DNA from: Calidithermus chliarophilus DSM 9957
Lineage (GTDB): Bacteria; Deinococcota; Deinococci; Deinococcales; Thermaceae
NCBI RefSeq assembly: GCF_000430045.1
Contig: NZ_KE387023.1
Coordinates: 2,588,929 to 2,652,928 of the forward strand
Length of the DNA stretch: 64,000 nt
Direction: 5' to 3'
Below are positions 45,712 to 54,066 of this stretch, in pieces. Every line of letters starts with the position of its first letter. The stretch's first letter is position 1. Below the pieces are notes generated by a model that saw nothing but the letters and a program-made list of their open reading frames with translations, was not told the origin of the DNA and did not search any database. Made by a program: the position numbers and the translations under genes.

Positions 45712-46362
45712 CTACTTCTTCAGCGACACCAACTCCGTCGTAATCCCCGCCATCACCGACTTCACCATGCCGACCCCCTCGGCGTACCAGGCGGTCCCGG
45801 CGAGGCTCTGGGCGGGCATGGGCTGGTTCTGGCCGCCGACGTTCATGGCCATCTCGGTCTTGGTGGTGGTCTCGACCTTGAAGGCCTGGAAGGTGCCCGC
45901 CGGCACCTTGACGGCTTCGCGGGCCGTGATCTTGGCGTCGGTGCTGGACTTGCCGGTCATGGTCATCTTCTGGCCGCCGCTGTCGAAGCTGCCTTTGAGG
46001 TCGTAGCTGTAGGTCCAGGCCAAGCCCACGCGGAATTGGGACGGGATCGCTACCCCCTTGGCGTTGGTGGTCTCGAGCTTGAAGCCCTGGTTCTGGCCGA
46101 AGGAGCCCTGGTCGAGCGACACCAGCCCCTTGGCGTCGCAGCGCCAGCGCAGGTCGAAGGAGCTTTCCTTGGTGGTGTAGCGCAGGGTGAAGCCCTGGTC
46201 GCTGACGTTGGTGACGGTGAGGCTGTAGGTCTCGTTGACCTGGCCGCTCTGCTTGTAGGTCCAGGTCCAGCCCTTGCGCACGGGGTAATAGGGGTGGTCG
46301 CACTTGGCCCAGCCCAGGCCGAAGGCGGCAATGCTCAGCAGGAGTATGGCCCAATGCTTCAT
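45712..46362 (-). CDS. exported protein, DUF3108-like
   Basis: 216 residues with a signal peptide (1-19, ending GLGWA). The mature part is beta-rich: WTWTYKQSGQVNE near the start and KVPAGTFQAFKVETTTKTEM, TAWYAEGVGMVKS in the second half, a pattern seen in DUF3108/TapB-like lipoprotein-localising domains. Function unknown. GGAGGAACCGAC before the ATG. It lies downstream of the EamA gene on the same strand. Confidence 0.75.
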   Translation of the reverse strand: MKHWAILLLSIAAFGLGWAKCDHPYYPVRKGWTWTYKQSGQVNETYSLTVTNVSDQGFTLRYTTKESSFDLRWRCDAKGLVSLDQGSFGQNQGFKLETTNAKGVAIPSQFRVGLAWTYSYDLKGSFDSGGQKMTMTGKSSTDAKITAREAVKVPAGTFQAFKVETTTKTEMAMNVGGQNQPMPAQSLAGTAWYAEGVGMVKSVMAGITTELVSLKK

Positions 46363-46409
46363 GTCGGTTCCTCCAAGCCCTACACTACCGCGCGGCTGTT
46401 ACTCGAGCG

Positions 46410-47303
46410 TTAAGAGCGGTTGCCCAGCACCGCCAGCACCACCCCCGCCAGCATCACCACCGCCCCCGCCAGCACCTGCGGGCCGGGCAATTCGCCGAAC
46501 AGCGCGAAGGCCAGCAGGCTGGCGCCGATGGGCTCGAGCAGGATCACCAGCGTCACGATCACCGGGCTGATCCACCGCACCGCCCAGTTGAAGCTGGTGT
46601 GGCCCACCAGTTGGGGGATCAGGGCCATCAGCAGCACCCACACGTAGAACATCGGGGGGTAGCCGGTGAGGCCGGTCTGGAAGAGGGGCGGCAGCGTGAG
46701 CAGGACCACGGCGGCCGTACTGTAGGCCACCGCCGCGTAGAGCCCGATGCCGAAGCCCCGGTGCTGGGCCTCGCGCCCCAGCAGGAAGTAGCAGGAGGCC
46801 GCCAGGGCCCCGAGCAGGGCCAGCAGGTTGCCCAGGGTGGGGTTGGAGCCAGGGTTGGAGCTGTCGCCCAGAGCGATCACCACGCCCCCGGCGAAGGCCA
46901 CGGCGATCCCCGCCAGGGTGAGGCCGCTGGGGCGCTGCCGCAGCCAGAGCCAGGCGATGAGGGCGACCCAGATGGGGTTGGTGTTGACCAAGGTGGTGCT
47001 CACTGCGATGGAGGTGAAGGAGATCGAGGTGATCCAGGTGGCGAAGTGCACGGCCAGGAAGACCCCGGCCAGCACGGCATAGGCCCAGGCCCCGCGCCCC
47101 AGCCGCGCCCCCTGCAGCGCCCGCCAGGCGGGGAGCAGCAGCAGCGAGGCCGCCGTGAGCCGCAGGGCGCTGATCACCAGGCTCAATCCCGGGCTCTCGA
47201 AGCCGGCGGCGCCGGTGGCGAGCCGCACCAGCACCGAGCCGAAGGAGATCGCCAGAACGCCAGCGCCCAGGACGAGCGCGAGGGTGAGGTTGCCGGGTCG
47301 CAC
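46410..47303 (-). CDS. EamA/DMT-family transporter
   Basis: 297 residues, ten helices, two EamA repeats (AISFGSVLVRLATGAAGFE start; VSTTLVNTNPIWVALIAWLWL; second repeat ending LLEPIGASLLAFALFGE). Substrate unknown. The GTG start has TACAAT 7 nt upstream (leaderless). Distinct from the EamA protein at 27203. Confidence 0.87.
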   Translation of the reverse strand: MRPGNLTLALVLGAGVLAISFGSVLVRLATGAAGFESPGLSLVISALRLTAASLLLLPAWRALQGARLGRGAWAYAVLAGVFLAVHFATWITSISFTSIAVSTTLVNTNPIWVALIAWLWLRQRPSGLTLAGIAVAFAGGVVIALGDSSNPGSNPTLGNLLALLGALAASCYFLLGREAQHRGFGIGLYAAVAYSTAAVVLLTLPPLFQTGLTGYPPMFYVWVLLMALIPQLVGHTSFNWAVRWISPVIVTLVILLEPIGASLLAFALFGELPGPQVLAGAVVMLAGVVLAVLGNRS

Positions 47304-47310
47304 GGGCCTG

Positions 47311-47316
47311 ATTGTA
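47311..47316 (-). promoter_or_regulatory. -10 box of leaderless promoter (EamA gene)
   Basis: TACAAT on the minus strand, 7 nt before GTG 47303. Confidence 0.55.
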
Positions 47317-47363
47317 TCCCGCGTGGGGCATCTGTCCTGGGTTCAGGTGGTAGGAAGCATGGG

Positions 47364-47369
47364 TATACT
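47364..47369 (+). promoter_or_regulatory. -10 box of the pnt operon
   Basis: TATACT about 29 nt before the pntAA start. Unlike many neighbours it is followed by a leader with a GGAGGAG ribosome-binding site. Confidence 0.5.
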
Positions 47370-47398
47370 CAGGCCAGTTAGCGTCAATCGGAGGAGCT

Positions 47399-48523
47399 AT
47401 GGTGCAGATCGCGGTGCCAAAAGAAACCGCGCCCGGCGAGCGCAGGGTAGCCCTTACCCCGGAGGTGGTGGCCCGGCTGGTCAAGGAGGGCTGTGCGGTG
47501 CGGCTCGAGGCCGGTGCCGGGGCATCGGCCTTTTTCACGGACGAGGCCTACCGGGAGGCGGGGGCCGAGATCGTCCCGGCGGAGGCGGTGCTCGAGGGGG
47601 CCCAGGTCGTGCTCACGGTGGGGCCGCTCGAGGCCTCCGCGCTGCCGCACGTCTCGCACGAGGCCATCCTCATCGGCTTCCAGTACCCCCACCGCGACCC
47701 CAAGCGGGTGGAGGCCCTGGCGGATTGGGGCATCAGCACGCTGGCGATGGAGCTCATCCCCCGCATCACCCGCGCCCAGAGCATGGACGCGCTCTCCTCG
47801 CAGGCCACGGTGGCGGGCTACCGCGCCGCCCTGATCGCGGCGCAGCTCTCCAGCCGCTTCTTCCCCATGCTCACCACCGCCGCCGGGACCATCCGCCCCG
47901 CGCGGCTGATGGTGATGGGGGTGGGGGTGGCCGGGCTCCAGGCCATCGCCACCGCCAAGCGCCTGGGGGCCAACGTCTGGGCCTACGACGTGCGCAAGGC
48001 GGCGGCGGAGCAGGCGCTGAGCCTGGGGGCCAAAGTGATCGAGCTGCCCATCAGCGCCGAGGGGGAGGGCGGCTACGCCCGCGAGCTCACCCCCGAGGAG
48101 CAGGCCATCCAGCTCGAGGCCCTCGCCCGCCAGGTCGGCCAGATGGACGTGGTGATCACCACTGCCCAGATCCCCGGTCGCCGGGCCCCGGTGCTGGTCA
48201 CGGCCGAGATGGTGGGCCGCATGGCGCCGGGCTCGGTGATCGTGGACCTGGCGGCGGAGTCGGGGGGCAACTGCGAGCTGACCCGGCCCGGGGAGACCGT
48301 AGAGGTCGGGGGGGTGCGCGTCGCCGGGCCGCTCAACCTGCCCAGCGAACTGCCCGTCCACGCCAGCGAGATGTACGCCAAGAACCTCTACAACCTCTGC
48401 AAGCTCCTCGTCAAGAACGGCGAGCTGGCCCCCGACTGGTCCGACGAGATCCTGGCCGGGGCGCTGCTCACCCACCGTCACGAGATCACCCACGGCCCCA
48501 CCAAGAGCCTGGTGGGGGCCTGA
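47399..48523 (+). CDS. pntAA: NAD(P) transhydrogenase alpha-1 subunit
   Basis: 374 residues. The soluble NAD(H)-binding domain I of proton-translocating transhydrogenase. VPKETAPGERRVALTPE at the N terminus, the GVGVAGLQAIATAKRLGA Rossmann motif, and APGSVIVDLAAESGGNCELT are diagnostic. As in Thermus and Rhodospirillum, the alpha chain is split. GGAGGAGCT precedes the ATG. First gene of a three-gene operon. Confidence 0.95.
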   Translation: MVQIAVPKETAPGERRVALTPEVVARLVKEGCAVRLEAGAGASAFFTDEAYREAGAEIVPAEAVLEGAQVVLTVGPLEASALPHVSHEAILIGFQYPHRDPKRVEALADWGISTLAMELIPRITRAQSMDALSSQATVAGYRAALIAAQLSSRFFPMLTTAAGTIRPARLMVMGVGVAGLQAIATAKRLGANVWAYDVRKAAAEQALSLGAKVIELPISAEGEGGYARELTPEEQAIQLEALARQVGQMDVVITTAQIPGRRAPVLVTAEMVGRMAPGSVIVDLAAESGGNCELTRPGETVEVGGVRVAGPLNLPSELPVHASEMYAKNLYNLCKLLVKNGELAPDWSDEILAGALLTHRHEITHGPTKSLVGA

Positions 48524-48547
48524 AACGATTTCCGGGAGGTTTGAACT

Positions 48548-48841
48548 GTGGATAGCACCTGGGCAGCGCTCTACATCTTCCTGCTGGCCGCCTTCACCGG
48601 CTACGAGGTCATCAGCCGGGTCCCGGTGATCCTGCACACCCCGCTGATGTCGGGCTCCAACTTCATCCACGGCATCGTGCTGGTGGGGGCGATGGTGGTG
48701 CTGGGCCACGCCGACACGCTGCTCGAGCAGATCATCGGCTTCGTGGGCGTGGTGCTGGGCGCGGCCAACGCCGCCGGGGGGTACGCCGTCACCGAGCGGA
48801 TGCTCGAGATGTTCGAGCGGAAGCCGAAGGGGGGTCAGTAG
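48548..48841 (+). CDS. pntAB: NAD(P) transhydrogenase alpha-2 subunit
   Basis: 97 residues with three to four membrane helices, including the conserved GYEVISRVPVILHTPLMSGSN segment. Membrane part of the split alpha subunit. GTG start with GGGAGG upstream, 24 bp after pntAA. Confidence 0.93.
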   Translation: MDSTWAALYIFLLAAFTGYEVISRVPVILHTPLMSGSNFIHGIVLVGAMVVLGHADTLLEQIIGFVGVVLGAANAAGGYAVTERMLEMFERKPKGGQ

Positions 48842-48896
48842 TCCGTCGTCGGTGGTCTATCGCCCGAGCTATCGACCATCGGCTATCGGCGTCTTC
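48842..48896. repeat. heptamer-like repeats in the pntAB-pntB gap
   Basis: GGTCTATCG, GCTATCG and GGCTATCGGCG units (reverse of GATAGCC) fill the whole gap and leave no Shine-Dalgarno site for pntB. Confidence 0.6.
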
Positions 48897-48898
48897 TT

Positions 48899-50254
48899 AT
48901 GGATACCTTCGTTCAACTCGCCTATTTCCTCACCGCGCTGGTCTTTATCCTCGGCCTCAAGCGCATGGCGGCGCCCGGCACCGCCCGCAGCGGCATCGTG
49001 TGGGCGGGGCTCGCGATGGTCGCGGCCACCCTGGTCACCTTCCTCACGCCGGACATGCGGAACTTCGGGCTGATGATCGTGGCCCTGGTGCTGGGCACCG
49101 TGATCGCCTGGGTGGCGGCCAAGCGGGTCGCCATGACCGACATGCCGCAGATGGTGGCCATCTACAACGGCATGGGCGGCGGCGCGGCGGCGGCCATCGC
49201 CGCGGTCGAGCTGCTGCGCGGGGAGTTCGAGAGCACCGGCCTGATGGGGCTGGCCCTGCTGGGGGCCCTCATCGGCGCGGTCTCCTTCACCGGCAGCATC
49301 ATGGCCTTCGCCAAGCTGCAGGGCCTCACCAGCAGCCGCCCCCTGATCTTCCCCCTCCAGCGCCCCGTCAACCTGGCGGTGCTGCTGCTGGCGGTGGCGC
49401 TGGGGGTGTGGGTGCTGCGCGACGACGCGGGGCTGTTCATCCTGCTGTTCTTCGTGGCGGCGCTGGCCTTCGGCGTGCTGATGACCCTGCCCATCGGCGG
49501 CGGGGACATGCCGGTGGTGATCTCGCTGTTCAACGCCTTCACCGGGCTGGCGGTGGGCTTCGAGGGCTTCGCCATCGGCAACCCGGCCCTGATCGTGGCG
49601 GGGACGGTGGTGGGCGCGGCGGGCACGCTGCTCACCGTGCTCATGGCGCGGGCCATGAACCGCTCGATCACCAGCGTGTTGCTGGGGGGCTTCGGGGTCG
49701 AGCAGTCCGGGGGCGAGGTCAAGGGCAGCCTCAAGCCCATCGACCTCGAGGACGCCGCGGTGATGCTGGGCTACGCCTCCAAGGTGATCTTCGTGCCCGG
49801 CTACGGCATGGCGGTGGCCCAGGCCCAGCACAAGCTGCGCGAGCTCTCCGACTTGCTCGAGGCCAAGGGCATCGAGGTCAAGTACGCCATCCACCCCGTC
49901 GCAGGCCGCATGCCCGGCCACATGAACGTGCTGCTGGCCGAGGCCGGCGTGGCCTACGAGAAGCTCTTCGACCTCGAGGAGATCAACCCCGAGTTCCCCA
50001 CCGCCGACGTGGCCGTGGTGATCGGGGCCAACGACGTGGTCAACCCCGCCGCCCACCGCAAGGGCTCCCCGCTCTACGGCATGCCCATCCTCGACGTGGA
50101 CAAGGCCCACAACGCCATCGTGGTCAAGCGCGGCCAGGGCAAGGGCTTCGCCGGGGTGGAGAACGAGCTGTTCTACGCCGACAACACCCGCATGCTCTAC
50201 GGCGACGCCCAGGACGTGCTGGGCAAGTTGGTGCAGGCGTTGAAGAGGTTGTAG
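48899..50254 (+). CDS. pntB: NAD(P) transhydrogenase beta subunit
   Basis: 451 residues. About nine membrane helices of the proton channel (to about residue 265), then the NADP(H)-binding domain III with VIFVPGYGMAVAQAQHKLREL and GANDVVNPAA. Complete length. The ATG directly follows a repeat block with no recognisable ribosome-binding site, unlike the two genes upstream. Confidence 0.95.
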   Translation: MDTFVQLAYFLTALVFILGLKRMAAPGTARSGIVWAGLAMVAATLVTFLTPDMRNFGLMIVALVLGTVIAWVAAKRVAMTDMPQMVAIYNGMGGGAAAAIAAVELLRGEFESTGLMGLALLGALIGAVSFTGSIMAFAKLQGLTSSRPLIFPLQRPVNLAVLLLAVALGVWVLRDDAGLFILLFFVAALAFGVLMTLPIGGGDMPVVISLFNAFTGLAVGFEGFAIGNPALIVAGTVVGAAGTLLTVLMARAMNRSITSVLLGGFGVEQSGGEVKGSLKPIDLEDAAVMLGYASKVIFVPGYGMAVAQAQHKLRELSDLLEAKGIEVKYAIHPVAGRMPGHMNVLLAEAGVAYEKLFDLEEINPEFPTADVAVVIGANDVVNPAAHRKGSPLYGMPILDVDKAHNAIVVKRGQGKGFAGVENELFYADNTRMLYGDAQDVLGKLVQALKRL

Positions 50255-50475
50255 AGGGTCGATGGTCGATAGCTGATAGTCGATAGCTGATAGCTGATAG
50301 CTGAAGGCGAAACGCCTTATTACCCCCCTTAACAAGGGGGGCTAGGGGGGGATATTCTCTCCGCCATTGGCGGAGAGAGTTCCTTTCACCATGAGCTACA
50401 GGCCTTTCGCTGACGGCTGATGGCTGACCGCTAAAAGCTGCCTGCTAATTCCAGTGAAAAATGCAGACCCAGGGC

Positions 50476-50505
50476 TTGACACGGACGTGCGGCGGGCGGT
50501 AATGT
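50476..50505 (+). promoter_or_regulatory. promoter of the sugar ABC importer
   Basis: TTGACA (50476-50481), 18-nt spacer, TAATGT (50500-50505). The best -35 match in the window. Confidence 0.65.
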
Positions 50506-50604
50506 GCAGCCCGGAAGCAATTCCAACAGTTTTTGGCACGCGGAGCGAATACCAAAAAAGAATTTGGTCAATCGGGCGGTCGCCGTTTGCGTGCAGTAGG
50601 CTGC

Positions 50605-50618
50605 TGGAAACGCTTCCA
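50605..50618 (+). promoter_or_regulatory. LacI-family-type operator
   Basis: TGGAAACGCTTCCA, a palindrome fitting the cre-like pattern TGNAANCGNTNNCA, located between the promoter and the ribosome-binding site. Binding there would block elongation or initiation of the importer operon. No LacI-type gene is in the window. Confidence 0.6.
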
Positions 50619-50634
50619 CGGTAAGGAGGAGTCA

Positions 50635-51903
50635 ATGAAGGCAAGCAAGTGGCTGATCGTGGCCCTGTCGCTGACGGTGGGTGCCGCTGCCCTGGCTCAA
50701 GGGGTGACCATCCGCGTAGCGGGGGATTCCACTGCGGTGGGTGAGGGTGGCCGGTGGATGAAGGCCAAGGCCGAGGAGTGGGCCAAGAAGACCGGGAACA
50801 AGATCGAGTACATCGACTCGCCCGCCGACACCAACGACCGCCTGGCGCTTTACCAGCAGTACTGGGCGGCCAAGAGCGCCGACGTGGACGTGTACATGAT
50901 CGACGTGATCTGGCCGGGCATCGTGGCTCCCCACGCCGCCGACCTCAAGCAGTTCTTCACCCAGCAAGAGCTCGCGCAGTTCTTCCCGCGCATCGTGGAA
51001 AACAACACCATCAAGGGCAAGCTCACCTCGATCCCCTTCTTCACCGACGCCGGGCTGCTGTACTACCGCACCGACCTGCTGCAGAAGTACGGCTACTCCA
51101 AGCCCCCGGCCACCTGGGCCGAGCTCGAGGCCATGGCGACCAAGATCCAGGCCGGCGAGCGCGCCAACAACAAGGACTTCTGGGGCTTCGTGTTCCAGGG
51201 CAAGAGCTACGAGGGCCTGACCTGCGACGCGCTCGAGTGGATCTACTCCTTCGGCGGCGGCCTGGTGGTCGAGGCCGACGGCAAGATCTCCATCAACAAC
51301 GCCAACGCCCGCGCTGCCCTCACCACCGTGCGCGGCTGGGTCGGCAAGATCGCCCCTCCCGGCGTGACCAGCTACGCCGAAGAGGAAGCCCGTAACGCCT
51401 TCCAGAACGGCAACGCCGCCTTCATGCGCAACTGGCCCTACGCCTACGCGCTCGGCCAGGCCGACGGCAGCCCCGTCAAGGGCAAGATCGGCGTGACCGT
51501 GCTGCCCAAGGGCCCCGGCGCCAGCGGCAAGAACGCCGCGACCCTGGGCGGCTGGCAGCTCATGGTCTCGGCCTACTCCAAGAACCAGAAGGTGGCCGCC
51601 GACCTGGTGCGCTACTTCACCAGCGTGGAGGTGCAGAAGGACAACGCCATCAACCTGTCCCGCCTGCCCACCCGCCCGGCGCTCTACAACGACAAGGACG
51701 TGCTGGCGAAGAACGCCTGGTTCAAGGACCTGCTGCCGGTGTTCCAGAACGCCGTGGGCCGCCCCTCGGGCGTGGCCGGCGCCAAGTACAACCAGGTTTC
51801 CGAAGCCTTCTGGACCGGCGTCCACGAGGCCATCAGCGGCCAGAAGGCCGCCGACGTGGCCCTGAAGGAGATCGAGACCAAGCTGCAGCGCATCCTGCGC
51901 TAA
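50635..51903 (+). CDS. sugar ABC transporter substrate-binding protein
   Basis: 422 residues. Signal peptide (1-21, ending AAALA), then a family 1 (MalE-type) binding protein: [57 protein letters not shown] and [16 protein letters not shown]. It resembles the trehalose/maltose-binding proteins of Thermus, but the sugar cannot be fixed from sequence alone. GTAAGGAGGAG precedes the ATG. Followed by an intrinsic terminator and two permeases; no ATPase is encoded next to it. Confidence 0.92.
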   Translation: MKASKWLIVALSLTVGAAALAQGVTIRVAGDSTAVGEGGRWMKAKAEEWAKKTGNKIEYIDSPADTNDRLALYQQYWAAKSADVDVYMIDVIWPGIVAPHAADLKQFFTQQELAQFFPRIVENNTIKGKLTSIPFFTDAGLLYYRTDLLQKYGYSKPPATWAELEAMATKIQAGERANNKDFWGFVFQGKSYEGLTCDALEWIYSFGGGLVVEADGKISINNANARAALTTVRGWVGKIAPPGVTSYAEEEARNAFQNGNAAFMRNWPYAYALGQADGSPVKGKIGVTVLPKGPGASGKNAATLGGWQLMVSAYSKNQKVAADLVRYFTSVEVQKDNAINLSRLPTRPALYNDKDVLAKNAWFKDLLPVFQNAVGRPSGVAGAKYNQVSEAFWTGVHEAISGQKAADVALKEIETKLQRILR

Positions 51904-51915
51904 GGCTCGGGCGAC

Positions 51916-51946
51916 GGGGGCTGGGTATCCCAGCCCCCCGCTTTTT
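51916..51946 (+). terminator. intrinsic terminator between binding protein and permeases
   Basis: 10-bp stem GGGGGCTGGG / CCCAGCCCCC with TAT loop, then CGCTTTTT. Partial read-through would give more binding protein than permease. Confidence 0.8.
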
Positions 51947-52008
51947 AGTTATGCTTTCGATCGAGCAACACGGGAGGCTGTGAAATTGCCGATGGAGGCA
52001 GGTGAAGA

Positions 52009-52887
52009 ATGCTGAGTGTCCGTCAAACCCGCTTGGCCTGGCTGCTGGTGCTGCCCACCTTGCTGGTGGTGGCGCTGGTGGCGGGGTATCCCCTGGCTCA
52101 GGTGTTTTATTACTCCTTTTTCAAAGCGGACATCGCCTTTGTGGAACAGCCCGAGTTCGTGGGCTTTGAGAACTACCTCTTTTTGCTGCGGGACCCCGAC
52201 TTCCGCCAGGCCTTCTGGAACACCCTGCAGTTCACGTTCTGGTCGGTGGGCCTCGAGACCATCCTGGGCCTGGCCATCGCCCTCATCGTGCACTCCAACT
52301 TCAAGGGGCGCGGGCTGGTTCGCACCGCCATCCTGATCCCCTGGGCCATCCCCACGGTGGTCTCGGCCAAGATGTGGCAGTGGATGCTCAACGACATCTA
52401 CGGCGTGGTCAACGTCATCGGGACCAAGCTGGGCATCCTGAGCACCAAGGTGGCCTTCCTGGCCAACCCCAACCTGGTGCTGCCCGCGATCATCGCGGTG
52501 GACGTGTGGAAGGCCACCCCCTTCATGGCCCTGCTGCTGCTGGCGGGCCTCCAGCTCATCCCCTCCGACATCTATGAAGCCGCCGACATCGACGGCGCGA
52601 GCAAGTGGCAGCAGTTCTGGACCCTGACCCTGCCCCTCCTCACCCCGGCGCTGGTCGTGGCCCTGATCTTCCGCACCCTCGACGCGCTGCGGGTCTTCGA
52701 CGTGATCTTCGTGATGACGGGGGTGAACACCGCCACCAAGAGCCTCGCGGTCTACAACCGCCAGACCCTCATCGACTTCCAGGATTTGGGCTACGGCTCG
52801 GCGGTGTCGGTGGCGATATTGGTGATCATCATGGTCTTCGTGGTGCTGTACATGCGCTTCGTCGGGGGGGTGGGGCGCAATGACTAA
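52009..52887 (+). CDS. sugar ABC transporter permease (MalF/UgpA type)
   Basis: 292 residues, six membrane helices with the EAA loop EAADIDGASKWQQFWTLTLPLL-like segment (starting EAADIDGA) that docks on the ATPase. ATG with GGAGGCAGGTGAAGA upstream. Overlaps the second permease by 8 bp. Confidence 0.93.
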   Translation: MLSVRQTRLAWLLVLPTLLVVALVAGYPLAQVFYYSFFKADIAFVEQPEFVGFENYLFLLRDPDFRQAFWNTLQFTFWSVGLETILGLAIALIVHSNFKGRGLVRTAILIPWAIPTVVSAKMWQWMLNDIYGVVNVIGTKLGILSTKVAFLANPNLVLPAIIAVDVWKATPFMALLLLAGLQLIPSDIYEAADIDGASKWQQFWTLTLPLLTPALVVALIFRTLDALRVFDVIFVMTGVNTATKSLAVYNRQTLIDFQDLGYGSAVSVAILVIIMVFVVLYMRFVGGVGRND

Positions 52888-53725
52888 GGGCCTGTGGCTG
52901 GTCGTCCGGCGGGTCCTGTTCTACGCGCTGGTGGTGTTCGTGGTCGTCTACAGCGTGTTCCCCTTCTACTGGGCGGTGATCTCGAGCTTCAAGCCTAGCG
53001 ACGCGCTGTTCAGCTCCAACCCCAGCTTCGTGCCCATCCCCTTCACGCTCTCGCAGTACGAGAACGTCTTCAGCGGCGCGGCCTTCGGGCGCAACCTGGT
53101 CAACTCGCTCATCGTGGCGGGCTTCGCCACCCTGATCTCGCTGGTGCTGGGCGTGCTCTCGGCCTACGCGCTGGGCCGCCTGCGCTTCCCGCCGCGCAAC
53201 GCGGTGCTCTACATCGTGCTGGCCATGACCATGTTCCCGCAGGTCTCGGTGCTCTCGGGCATGTTCGTGCTGCTGCGCCAGCTCGACCTCTTCAACACCT
53301 ACGGCGGCCTGATCTTCTCCTACCTGCTCTTCACCCTGCCCTTCACCATCTGGGTGCTGACGGGCTATTTCCGGGGGCTGCCGCGGGAGCTCGAGGAAGC
53401 CGCCTACGTGGACGGGGCCACCCCCATGCAGACCCTCATCCGGGTGATGCTGCCCCTCACCGGCCCCGGCCTGGTCACCACCGGCCTGCTGGCCTTCATC
53501 CAGGCCTGGAACGAGTACCTTTTCGCCCTGACCTTCACCATCGGCAACCAGGCCAAGACCGTGCCGGTCGCCATCGCCTCCTTCGGGGGGGCTACCCCCT
53601 TCGAGATCCCCTGGGGCTCGATCATGGCGGCCTCGGTGATCGTGACGGTGCCGCTGGTGATCATGGTGCTGGTGTTCCAGCAGCGCATCGTGGCGGGGCT
53701 GACGGCGGGGGCGGTGAAGGGGTAG
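52880..53725 (+). CDS. sugar ABC transporter permease (MalG/UgpE type)
   Basis: 281 residues, six membrane helices, EAA loop beginning EAAYVDGATPMQ. Inner-membrane partner of the previous gene. It closes the operon; no ATPase follows, so a shared MalK-like ATPase (possibly the one at 61166) is needed. Confidence 0.93.
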   Translation: MTKGLWLVVRRVLFYALVVFVVVYSVFPFYWAVISSFKPSDALFSSNPSFVPIPFTLSQYENVFSGAAFGRNLVNSLIVAGFATLISLVLGVLSAYALGRLRFPPRNAVLYIVLAMTMFPQVSVLSGMFVLLRQLDLFNTYGGLIFSYLLFTLPFTIWVLTGYFRGLPRELEEAAYVDGATPMQTLIRVMLPLTGPGLVTTGLLAFIQAWNEYLFALTFTIGNQAKTVPVAIASFGGATPFEIPWGSIMAASVIVTVPLVIMVLVFQQRIVAGLTAGAVKG

Positions 53726-54066
53726 GTTGTTGGGGGTCGATACCCGATAGCCGAACGCTGAACGCTCTCTCTCTACCCCCCCCTTGGCAAGGGGGGCTGG
53801 GGGGATACTCCCTCCCCGCGGGCGGGGAGGGCGGGGGAGGGGTTTCCTTCACCACGCGCCACGAGCCTCCCGCTGACGGCTGATGGCTGATACCAGATTC
53901 GGTCAGTTCGTTCCCGAATGGGGACGAACTGACCCGACCGAAGGGAGACGCTTTCTTCGCCGACCGTCAGGGAGGGGTGTGCTCTAGGATCCGAAAAGAT
54001 AGCCTCTGAAGGTCTTTGGTTTGGGTGATTATCTTTTTGAATCCGGTATGAAAGCTGTCAACCGCC
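53726..54066. other. 341-bp intergenic region: composite repeat block plus MITE copy 2
   Basis: No gene. 53730-53887 is a composite block: GATAGCC/GAACGCT units, hairpin I CCCCCCTT-GGC-AAGGGGGG (53778-53796), hairpin II arms CCCTCCCCGC / GCGGGGAGGG (53810-53831), CCACGCG units and CTGACGG units. The MITE-like element begins directly in the last CTGA. Confidence 0.85.
53891..54048 (-). mobile_element. MITE-like element, copy 2 (inverted relative to copy 1)
   Basis: 158 bp, TACCAGATTCGG at the left and GAATCCGGTA at the right, flanked by TGA on both sides (53888-53890 and 54049-54051). Its core at 53941-54009 is the reverse complement of 37282-37350 with 4 mismatches in 69. A right-arm hairpin CAGTTCGT / ACGAACTG lies near its left edge; the central GC-rich part of copy 1 is missing. 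Confidence 0.75.

Larger units (their letters stand above)
50255..50634. other. 380-bp intergenic region: repeat block, promoter and operators of sugar importer
   Basis: 50255-50450 is a composite block: GATAGCT units, hairpin I CCCCCCTT-AAC-AAGGGGGG (50323-50341), hairpin II CTCTCCGCC-ATT-GGCGGAGAG (50357-50377), a CCATGAGC-type tract and CTGACGG units. After that come a good promoter (50476-50505), two CCAA...TTGG palindromes and a LacI-type operator. Confidence 0.8.

Noticed and set aside
50431-50634. Small minus-strand frames in the importer control region
   Set aside because: They overlap the promoter and operator elements, have no codon bias typical of the window and no ribosome-binding site.
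53661-53855. 64-codon Pro/Ser-rich minus-strand frame across the permease end and repeat block
   Set aside because: It is low-complexity translation of the hairpin cassette and overlaps a well-supported permease gene.
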